From contig CAVPCU010000002.1 of the NCBI GenBank assembly GCA_963702575.1, positions 744,001 through 808,000 of the forward strand: DNA of 64,000 nt, written 5' to 3'. Position 1 is the first letter of the stretch; each line of letters opens with the position of its first letter. The translations under genes were made by a program, and so were the position numbers. Of the stretch, positions 54,742-64,000 are shown in pieces. The notes under the pieces are model-generated. The model worked only from the letters and a program-made list of their open reading frames with translations. It searched no databases and was not told the DNA's origin. The stretch comes from VRUE01 sp963702575. Its GTDB lineage: Bacteria; Actinomycetota; Thermoleophilia; Solirubrobacterales; 70-9.

Positions 54742-56217
54742 ATGAGCGAGCCGGAGCCGCAGCTGTCCGACGTTCTCCGCGACCGGCGGGAGAAGTTGGA
54801 GCGCATCCGCGAGGCGGGGATCGAGCCGTTCCCCCACTCCTTCGAGGAACGGGAGGAGATCGCCGAGGTGCGGGCGGCTCACGAGGGGCTGGAAGCGGGG
54901 ATGGAGACCGATTCGCGACACCGCGTCGCCGGTCGCATCGTCGGCCGTCGGGGCCACGGCAAGGCCGCCTTCCTCGACCTCCGCGACGGCAGTGGCCAGA
55001 TCCAGATCCACGCTCGCGCGGACACCCTCGGCGCCGAGGCCTTCGAGCTGCTGGTCCACCTCGACATCGGCGACTTCGTCGGCGTCGAGGGGACGGCGAT
55101 GGCGACCCGCCGCGGCGGCGAGCTCTCGCTCGCGATCGACCACTGGCGCCTGCTGGCGAAGAGCCTGCGGCCGCCGCCGAGCGAGTTCCACGGCCTCGAG
55201 GACGTCGAGACCCGCTACCGCCAGCGCGAGCTCGACCTGCTCGCCAACGAGGAGAGCCGGCGGATCTTCGCGACCCGCGGACGCACGATCGCCGAGGTGC
55301 GGCGCTGGCTCGACGACCACGGATTCGTCGAGGTTGAGACGCCGGTCCTTCAGCCGCTCTACGGCGGCGCCCTGGCGCGGCCGTTCGTCACCCACCACAA
55401 CGCCCTCGACCGCGACCTCTACCTGCGGATCGCCACCGAGCTCTATCTCAAGCGGCTCGTCGTCGGCGGCATCGACCGCGTCTACGAGCTCGGCAAGGAC
55501 TTCCGCAACGAGGGCGTCTCGCACAAGCACAACCCCGAGTTCACGATGCTCGAGTGGTACGAGGCCTACGCCGACTACGAGAAGACCGCGCACGACCTCG
55601 AGCTGCTGGTCGCCGAGGTCGCGGAGCGGGTCCTCGGCACGACGAAGATCGAGCGCGACGGGGTCGAGATCGACCTCGCCCCGCCCTGGCGGCGGCTGAC
55701 CCTGCGCGAGGCGATCCGCGAGCGCACCGGGATCGACGTCGCCGAGCACCCGACCCGCGAGGCGCTGGCGGCGGCGATGGGCTCCGAGCCCGACCCCGCC
55801 GAGGGATGGGGCAAGCTGGTCGACGGCCTGCTCTCCAGGTCGGTCGAGCCGGAGCTGGTCCAGCCGACCTTCGTCGTCGACTACCCGGTCGAGCTCTCGC
55901 CCTTCGCCAAGGCACACCGCACCGAGCCGGGTCTGGTCGAGCGCTGGGAGGCCTTCGTCGGCGGGATCGAGATCGCCAACTCGTTCACCGAGCTGAACGA
56001 CCCCGACGAGCAGCGACGCCGCTTCGAGCAGCAGGCGGCGGAGCTCGACCGCGGCGACGAGGAGGCGCAGCCCTACGACGAGGCCTTCGTCGAGGCGCTC
56101 GAGCACGGGATGCCGCCGACCGGCGGCGTCGGCCTCGGGGTTGACCGGCTTGTCATGATGTTCACCGGGGTCCGCAGCCTGCGAGAGGTCGTGCTCTTCC
56201 CGGCGATGCGGGCCTGA
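54742..56217 (+). CDS. lysS: Lysyl-tRNA synthetase, class II
   Basis: A 491-residue aminoacyl-tRNA synthetase. An N-terminal OB fold (VAGRIVGRRGHGKAAFLDLR) binds the anticodon; motif 1 is near FVEVETPVLQPLYGGA, motif 2 is YELGKDFRNEGVSHKHNPEF TM (split quote) with the ATP-binding arginine, and motif 3 is GGVGLGVDRLVMMFTG. ELNDPDEQRRRFEQQ is also characteristic. It follows greA by 22 bases, as in many actinobacteria. Confidence 0.96.
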   Translation: MSEPEPQLSDVLRDRREKLERIREAGIEPFPHSFEEREEIAEVRAAHEGLEAGMETDSRHRVAGRIVGRRGHGKAAFLDLRDGSGQIQIHARADTLGAEAFELLVHLDIGDFVGVEGTAMATRRGGELSLAIDHWRLLAKSLRPPPSEFHGLEDVETRYRQRELDLLANEESRRIFATRGRTIAEVRRWLDDHGFVEVETPVLQPLYGGALARPFVTHHNALDRDLYLRIATELYLKRLVVGGIDRVYELGKDFRNEGVSHKHNPEFTMLEWYEAYADYEKTAHDLELLVAEVAERVLGTTKIERDGVEIDLAPPWRRLTLREAIRERTGIDVAEHPTREALAAAMGSEPDPAEGWGKLVDGLLSRSVEPELVQPTFVVDYPVELSPFAKAHRTEPGLVERWEAFVGGIEIANSFTELNDPDEQRRRFEQQAAELDRGDEEAQPYDEAFVEALEHGMPPTGGVGLGVDRLVMMFTGVRSLREVVLFPAMRA

Positions 56218-56248
56218 AGACCGCGGAGGCCCGACGATCTCGGGCCAG

Positions 56249-56299
56249 GGCCCCTCGAAAGGCGTCCGAAAAGCCGCTAACAGCGGCAATCGAGGGGCC
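56249..56299 (+). promoter_or_regulatory. Nested inverted repeat in the lysS-clpC gap
   Basis: Outer arms GGCCCCTCGA (56249-56258) and TCGAGGGGCC (56290-56299) are perfect complements and enclose a second perfect hairpin GCCGCT-AAC-AGCGGC (56273-56287). No T tract follows. It may be a lysS terminator variant or part of the clpC leader. Confidence 0.5.
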
Positions 56300-56319
56300 G
56301 GGGCCGGAGTTGCACGCTC

Positions 56320-56358
56320 GGTATCGTCTTAAAGGAGACATGGGCGCCTCCCGATACC
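56320..56358 (+). promoter_or_regulatory. Leader hairpin masking a Shine-Dalgarno-like site before clpC
   Basis: GGTATCG (56320-56326) pairs with CGATACC (56352-56358). Inside the loop, AAAGGAG (56331-56337) can pair through GGAG with CCTCC (56347-56351). An ATG at 56340 opens a 21-codon frame that ends shortly before clpC. The arrangement resembles a translational control leader but is unproven. Confidence 0.35.
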
Positions 56359-56426
56359 CGAAGGGCGTCTGCGGTACTTCCGACCAACGAGTGCGTTTGA
56401 CCTAGTGAGAGGTTGAGAGGAAGCCT

Positions 56427-59012
<2,586 letters not shown>

Positions 59013-59043
59013 GTAGGCGCGCGAGCTGCCTATGGTTCAGCAC

Positions 59044-60242
59044 ATGCGAGCCCGGACGCGTCGCCATAGGCAGCTGGAGCGGCGGCCGGTTCCTGCGCTT
59101 CGGCGAGGCGATCGCGGAGGAGCGGCTGGAAGGGCTGTTGCGGCCGGGGAAGGGGATCGACACCGTGCTTACTGCCGACACCTACGGGCAGGGTGAGGCC
59201 GATCGGGTGCTGGGGCGGGCGTTGTCGGGGGTGGCGCGCGAGGAGTACTGCCTGATCGGGGCGGTCGGACATGACTTCTACGAGGGCGAGCGGGATGGGC
59301 CGCGGGGGTTTCCGCGCTTCACCGATCCGCGGCTGCGCGGCCCTGACGAGTACGCGGGCTACCTGCGGATGGCGGCCGAGCGCAGCCTCGAGCGGCTCGG
59401 CGCCGAGCGCTTCGACCTGCTGCTGCTGCACAACCCCGACCGCGTCGGCTACTCGAGCGAGGCGGTCTGGGACGGGATGGCGGCGCTGCGCGAGGCCGGC
59501 CTCGCGACGCAGATCGGCGTCGCGCCGGGGCCAGCCAACGGCTTCACCCTCGACCTGATCTCCTGCATCGAGCGCTTCGGCGAGCGGATCGACTGGGCGA
59601 TGATCATCCTCAACCCGTTCGAGCCCTGGCCCGGCGAGCTCTGCCTCGAGGCGGCCGCCCGCAACGACGTCAAGGTGCTGACCCGGGTGGTCGACTACGG
59701 CGGCGTCTTCTGGGGCGACCTGCGTCCCGGGGCCGAGCTGGCCCCGGGCGACCACCGCGCCTTCCGGCCCGCGGGCTGGATCGAGGCCGGGCTGGAGAAG
59801 CTGGAGCGGGTCCTGCCGATCGCCGAACGGGCGAGGCTGACGCCGATCCAGCTCGCCTGCCAGTGGAACCTCGCCCACCCGGCGGTCGAGTGCGTCGCGC
59901 CGACGCTGATCCAGGAGGCGGGCGCGGACGCCTGTCCGATCGAGGCCAAGCGGGTCGAACTTGCCGCGCTGCCGGCCGAGCAGCGCCTCGAGCGAGGAGG
60001 ACGTCGCCGCGATCCGCGCGGTCGGCGACAACACCGGCTGCATGGCGCTGAAGGGGGCGAGCCCCGAGCACGAGGGCGAGGAGCGCCCCGACCGCTGGCC
60101 GCTCGACGCGGAGCTGGCCGCGGTCGGCGAGCGCTGGGGCATCGACCCCGGCCGCGACCTGGTCTGGCGCCCCGCAGCTGAGTCATCCGCGAGCGCGGAT
60201 AGCCGTCGCGCGTCGACGACTGTGGCGGATCGACGAGCGTGA
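59044..60242 (+). CDS. Aldo/keto reductase-family protein, two frameshifts
   Basis: A NAD(P)H-dependent oxidoreductase of about 395 residues when repaired. Coding starts VAIGSWSGGRFLRFGEAIAE; the likely ATG is 59044, one frame off, so an extra base near 59052 is suspected. The catalytic Asp/Tyr are in LTADTYGQGEADRVLGRAL, the His in FDLLLLHNPDRVGY. Near 59985 one extra base shifts to the frame of SEEDVAAIRAVGDNTGCMAL, ending at 60242. The stop overlaps the MFS gene GTG. Substrate unknown. The first 70 codons favour G-ending triplets such as GGG and CGG. Confidence 0.75.
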
Positions 60243-61636
60243 CGCGTCCCTGGTGGACCCTGGTCGGCACCTGCGCCGGCCTCTTCCTGCTGATGCTCGA
60301 CTCGACCGTCGTGGCGCTGGCGCTGTCGAGCATCCGCCACGACGTCGGCGCCACCTCGGCCGGCCTGCAGTGGGTGATGAACGGCTATCTGCTGGTGATC
60401 GCGGCGCTGGTCGTCACCGCCGGCCGGCTCGGCGACAGTTCGGCCGCAAGCGGCTCTTCCTCGTCGGCATGTGCCTCTTCGCCCTCGGCTCGGTCGTCTC
60501 CGGCGCGGCCGAGCGACGAGGTGGGCCTGATCGGCGGCCGCGTCCTGCAGGGCATGGGTGCGGCGCCGATGCTGCCGCTCTCGCTGGCGATCGTCTGCAA
60601 CGTCTTCCCGGCCGGGGAGCAGGCGCGGGCGCTCGGGATCTGGGCCGGCGGTCTCGGCCATCGGCGCTGGGCATCGGCCCGCTCGTCGGCGGCGCCCTGG
60701 TCGACCTCGACTGGCGGCTGATCTTCTGGATCAACCTGCCGATCTCGGCGCTCGGGATCGCGATCACGCTGCTCGCCGCGCCCGAGTCGACCGACCCGGG
60801 CTCGGGCCGGCGGATCGACGTCCCCGGCCTGCTGGCGCTCGCCGCGGGGCTTACCGCGGTCGTCCTCGCGCTGGTCCAGGCGCGCGTCTGGGGCGCCGCC
60901 GGCGATCGCCGCGCTGGGCGCTCTTCGGGCTCGCCTCGCTCTACGCCTTCTGGCGGATCGAGCACCGCTCGCCGGACCCGATCGTCGACTTCTCGCTGTT
61001 TCGCAACGGCCCCTACTTCGGCGCCAGCGCCGCCGCCTTCGCCCTGGTCGGCTCCTACTGGTCGGTGATGTTCTTCCAGCCGCAGTACCTGCAGGACGTG
61101 CGCGGCCACTCAGCGCGACCATCAGCGGCCTGATGATCCTGCCGGTGACCGTGCCGATGGTCTTCGTCTCGCCGTTCTCGGGCAGGCTGATCGCCCGCTT
61201 CGGCGCCCGCGCGCTGATGACCGCCGGGATGGCGCTCGGCACGCTCGGCCTGCTCGCGCTGACGCAGATCGATTCCGGCAGCTCGTACGCGCTGCTGCTC
61301 GCCGGCTACCTCCCCTTCGGGATCGCGCTGGGGCTCGTCTACGCGCCGATGTCGACCGCCGCGATGGCGGCGATGCCGGGGGAGAAGGTCGGCATCGCCT
61401 CCGGCGTGTTGGCGATGGACCGGGTGATGGCCGGCACGATCGCGCTCGCCGTCTGCGGCGCCGTCTTCCACGCCCTGCTCGAGGGCGGCAGCTCGTTCAC
61501 CGCCTCGGTCGCCGGCTCGACCTGGGTGCTTGCCGCCCTCTGCGCGGTGGGTGCCGTCCTCACCTGGGCCTTCGTCCGCGATACCGGCCGCCCCCCGCCC
61601 GAACCGCACGCCCATCACCGACATTTCCACCTCTGA
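60239..61636 (+). pseudogene. MFS drug-exporter (DHA2/EmrB-like), five frameshifts
   Basis: About 465 residues of a 12-14-span major facilitator. GTG 60239 gives TCAGLFLLMLDSTVVALAL, the DHA2 motif with the membrane Asp. Frames change near 60436, 60515, 60660, 60905 and 61110; segments read in order GRKRLFLVGMCLFALGSVVS, RVLQGMGAAPMLPLSLAI, IGPLVGGALVDLDWRLIFW, FFQPQYLQDVRGHS and ISGLMILPVTVPM. At the first break a lost C turns GDQFGRKR into nonsense. With so many breaks it would be inactive as written, but neighbouring essential genes show the same defect. Confidence 0.75.
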
Positions 61637-61660
61637 GCGGCCCATAGGTGACCGATTCGC

Positions 61661-61666
61661 TTGACA
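61661..61666 (+). promoter_or_regulatory. Consensus -35 box upstream of disA
   Basis: A perfect TTGACA lies 74 bases before the disA start in the 103-base gap after the MFS gene. The matching -10 is weak (TCCACT, 17 bases on). It probably marks the disA-carD-ispD promoter. Confidence 0.4.
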
Positions 61667-61739
61667 ACGTCCATTCCGACCTCTCCACTAGGTCTTAGGC
61701 AGACCGCATTGCAGAGCGAAATTTGGCATCCTGGACTGG

Positions 61740-62850
61740 ATGTCTGCGCCGCCTGGGGATGAGCTTCACGAGTGCGAACGGCAAGATCCCCGGCTACTGA
61801 GGGCCCTCGACGTCGTCGCCCCCGGCGGCGCCCTGCGCGAGGGGCTCGACAACATCGTCCACGCCAGCACCGGCGGGCTGATCGTCGTCGGCGATCCCGG
61901 CGACATCTCCCACCTGCTCTCGGGCGGGATCGAGCTCGGCATCGACTACACGCCGGCGATGCTCTACCAGGTGGCGAAGATGGACGGCGCGATCGTGCTC
62001 AACGCCGAGGCGACCAAGATCGTCTGGGCCAACGTCCAGCTGATGCCCGACCCGACGATCCTCTCGTCCGAGACCGGCACCCGCCACCGCACCGCCGAGC
62101 GCGTCTCCAAACAGACCGAGGCGCTGGTGATCGCGATCTCCCAGCGCCGCGACGTCGTCTCGCTCTACGTCGAGGGCACCAAGTACATCCTGCAGGAGAT
62201 CCCCGCGGTCCTCGCCAAGGCCAACCAGGGCCTGGCGACGCTGGAGAAGTACCGCGAGCGGCTCGAACAGGTCTCCGACCCGGCTGACCGTGCTCGAGTT
62301 CGAGGGCGGCGGCGTCCTCTACGACGCGCTCACCGTGCTGCAGCGGGCCGAGCTGGTGACCCGGATGGCGGTCGAGGTCGAGCGCTACATCGTCGAGCTC
62401 GGCACCGAGGGCCGGCTGATCGAGATGCAGCTCGAGGAGACGATGGTCGGCGTCGCCGCCGACAAGACGGCGCTGATCCGCGACTACAGCGTGGAGGACT
62501 CCGAGCAGAACCTCGCCACCGTGCTGCACTCGCTGGCGCGGATGCCGCACGAGGACGTGCTCGACTTCGGCCGCCTCGCCGAGCTGCTCGGCTACGACCG
62601 CAAGCTCAACACCCTCGACTTCCCGGTTGCGCCGCGCGGCTACCGCGTGATGGGCCGCATCCCCCGCATTCCCAAGCTCGTCGTCCAGAAGATCGTCCAC
62701 GAGCTCGGCGGTCTGGAGGAGGTCCTGGCGGCCTCCGACGCCGAGCTGGAGGCGGTCGACGACGTCGGCCAGACCCGGGCGAAGGACATGCGCGAGGGCC
62801 TGCGCAGGCTCCAGGAGGTCGATCTGGTCGACCGGTACTTGCAGAGTTGA
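61740..62850 (+). CDS. disA: DNA integrity scanning diadenylate cyclase DisA, one frameshift
   Basis: Octameric enzyme making c-di-AMP from two ATP while scanning DNA for branches, about 369 residues. The DAC domain has IDYTPAMLYQVAKMDGAIVL (DGA motif) and TGTRHRTAERVSKQT (RHR motif). Near 62282 one extra base shifts the frame; the remainder LEFEGGGVLYDALTVLQRA through the linker to the HhH domain (AVDDVGQTRAKDMREGLRRL) is intact. DisA-CarD-IspD is the usual actinobacterial order. Its stop overlaps the first possible carD start. Confidence 0.92.
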
Positions 62851-63446
62851 CGGCGAATGGCGCCGTCGCAAATCGAAAGGAGCAAGCGATTCCCCAGCTA
62901 GAGGAGGCCATCGAGGTAAGCCCCGAGGCGGACGTTCCCTACGTCTGCGACTTCGAGGAGGGCGACAAGGTCGTCTATCCGCACCACGGGGCCGGCCTGG
63001 TGCTGAAGAAAGAGAGCCGTGAGCTGATGGGGGAGGAGCGTGACTACCTCACGATCAAGATCCTCCACAACGAACTCACGGTGATGGTTCCCTGCGAGAA
63101 CGCGGGCAAGGCAGGGCTGCGCCGCGTGATCGACGAGGTGGAAATCAAGAAGGTCACAGACGTGCTCACCGACGACGTCTCGGAGATGCCGAAGAACTGG
63201 AACCGGCGCTTCAAGTACAACCGCGAGAAGATCAAGACCGGCGACGTCTTCGAGCTGGCCGAGGTCGTCCGCAACCTGGCGATTCGCGAGATGGAGAAGG
63301 GCCTCTCCACCGGTGAGAAGCAGATGTACACGCGGGCGAAGAAGATCCTCGCCTCGGAGTTCATGTACGCGCTCGACAAGGACGAGGAAGGCGCGGAGGA
63401 GTACCTCGACGGACTGCTGGAGGAGCGCTTCGCCGCCACGGCGTAG
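62847..63446 (+). CDS. carD: CarD/CdnL-family RNA polymerase-binding regulator
   Basis: An RNA polymerase-binding factor that stabilises open promoter complexes, especially of rRNA genes. The N-terminal RID domain (FEEGDKVVYPHHGAGLVLKK, DYLTIKILHNELTVMVP) binds the beta subunit; the C-terminal helical DNA-binding domain holds SEMPKNWNRRFKYNREKI and LSTGEKQMYTRAKKILASE. The listed start is TTG 62847, which overlaps the disA stop, giving 199 residues. A perfect AAAGGAG (62876-62882) stands six bases before an ATT at 62889, which would give IPQLEEAIEV and better match homologues. Confidence 0.92.
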   Translation: MTANGAVANRKEQAIPQLEEAIEVSPEADVPYVCDFEEGDKVVYPHHGAGLVLKKESRELMGEERDYLTIKILHNELTVMVPCENAGKAGLRRVIDEVEIKKVTDVLTDDVSEMPKNWNRRFKYNREKIKTGDVFELAEVVRNLAIREMEKGLSTGEKQMYTRAKKILASEFMYALDKDEEGAEEYLDGLLEERFAATA

Positions 63447-63462
63447 CGGCGCCGCGGCGTCA

Positions 63463-64000
63463 GTCACCGCGGTCATCGCGGCCGCCGGCTCCGGGGAGAG
63501 GCTCGGAGCCGGCGGCCCGAAGGCCTTCGTCCCGCTCGGCGGGCGGCCGATGGTCGAGTGGTCGATCGCCGCGATGCGGGCGTGCGCCGGCGTGCGCTCG
63601 ATCGTCGTCGCCTGCCCGCCGGGCCACGTCCACGAGCTCGGCGGCCACGACCTCGGCGTGGTCGAGGGCGGCGCCACCCGCTCGCAATCGGTCGCCAACG
63701 CGCTCGAGGCCGTCGGCACCGAGCTGGTCGCCGATCCACGACGCCGCCCGCCCGTTGGTCACACCCGAGCTCGTCGACGGCGTGATCGCGACCCTCGCCG
63801 CCGATCCCAACGCGGCGGGCGCCATCGCCGCCGCCCCGGTCACCGACACGATCAAGCGTGCCGCGGCGCCTCCATCAGCAGGTTCGTCTCCGCATTTTCC
63901 CCCAGCAGTGGGGAAAATGCAGCAATCGTCGAGGAGACGGTCGACCGGGGCCAGCTATGGGCGGCGCAGACGCCGCAGGTGTTCCGGGTCGAGGCGCTGC
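63463..64000 (+). CDS. ispD: IspD, interrupted by a palindromic repeat and a frameshift; runs off right edge
   Basis: 2-C-methyl-D-erythritol 4-phosphate cytidylyltransferase of isoprenoid synthesis. VTAVIAAAGSGERLGAGGPK is the CTP-binding loop. No ATG, GTG or TTG precedes it in frame, so the start is unresolved. Near 63732 one extra base shifts the frame to AIHDAARPLVTPELVDGVI and APVTDTIKRA. A palindromic repeat then separates this from IVEETVDRGQLWAAQTPQVF, which lies in yet another frame. The enzyme is normally essential in bacteria using this pathway, so the reading must be recovered somehow or a second copy must exist. Confidence 0.8.
63892..63924. repeat. Palindromic repeat, copy 2, inside ispD
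   Basis: GCATTTTCCCC (63892-63902) and GGGGAAAATGC (63910-63920) are perfect 11-bp complements around 7 bases; the right side continues AGCA. It shares TGGGGAAAATGCAGCA and GCATTTTCC with the copy at 19249-19286. It sits where related IspD proteins have only a few residues. Confidence 0.7.

Noticed and set aside
56331..56406. A 21-codon leader peptide gene before clpC as a firm call
   Set aside because: The ribosome site is only two bases from the ATG and there is no conservation evidence, so it is kept within the leader description.
56380..56426. A CtsR operator in front of clpC
   Set aside because: Only one TTTGACC heptad is present; the required tandem repeat is absent.

Overview
The window is GC-rich, gene-dense bacterial chromosome with GTG/TTG starts and many 1-29 base overlaps between neighbours. 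The gene content fits a high-GC actinobacterium, most likely class Thermoleophilia (Solirubrobacterales-like): a disA-carD-ispD run, tilS-hpt-ftsH-folP-folB-folK, coaX, an LLM-class F420-type oxidoreductase, glutamine synthetase III, and several short families typical of that group. The lineage is an inference from gene content; no rRNA or tRNA gene is present to test it. I see no CRISPR array, prophage, integrase or transposase.

Layout. 1-303: start of a secreted repeat protein, leaving the window on the left. 439-6476: a phosphate block, pstS-pstC-pstA-pstB followed by a lipoprotein, a zinc-ribbon membrane protein, a coiled-coil protein and a degenerate phosphoesterase; no phoU is seen. 6501-14.9 kb: Rrf2 regulator, ChrA transporter, a MoxR/VWA pair, a lipoprotein, a Ca2+/H+ antiporter and a Bcp peroxiredoxin operon. 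15-21.5 kb: acyl-CoA dehydrogenase, TypA, cold-shock protein, a VTT membrane protein and a RecD2-type helicase. 21.5-26.2 kb: small accessory genes (cupin, two NTF2-like proteins, LLM oxidoreductase, DUF167, YdeI, a VapBC-type toxin-antitoxin pair, DUF4234). 26.2-36.8 kb: RlmN, cytochrome P450, glutamine synthetase III, CorA, a 3-hydroxyacyl-CoA dehydrogenase/enoyl-CoA hydratase fusion overlapping a sirtuin, and an ammonium transporter. 36.9-46.2 kb: LysR/universal stress pair, HAD phosphatase, a large multidomain cell-wall hydrolase, a nucleoside phosphorylase, a P-II protein and a MerR-HTH/adenylate cyclase fusion. 46.2-64 kb: housekeeping core: tilS, hpt, ftsH, folP-folB-folK, a GST-like protein, coaX, dus, greA, lysS, clpC, an aldo/keto reductase plus MFS exporter, disA, carD and ispD.

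Sequence quality matters here. Amt, ClpC, DisA, IspD, the aldo/keto reductase, the MFS exporter and the pst-linked phosphoesterase all carry frameshifts, usually one missing or extra base and often beside a homopolymer, with clean homology resuming in another frame. They are dense from about 56.9 kb to the right end. Since several of these genes are normally essential, most are probably sequence errors rather than pseudogenes.

Non-coding structure includes intrinsic terminators, several perfect operator-like palindromes next to promoters, a nested inverted repeat between ftsH and folP, a promoter-terminator leader before greA, a structured clpC leader, and a palindromic repeat present twice: once supplying the ribosome-binding region of a membrane-protein gene (19249-19286) and once inside ispD (63892-63924). 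No stretch longer than about 220 bases lacks a gene or a described element.
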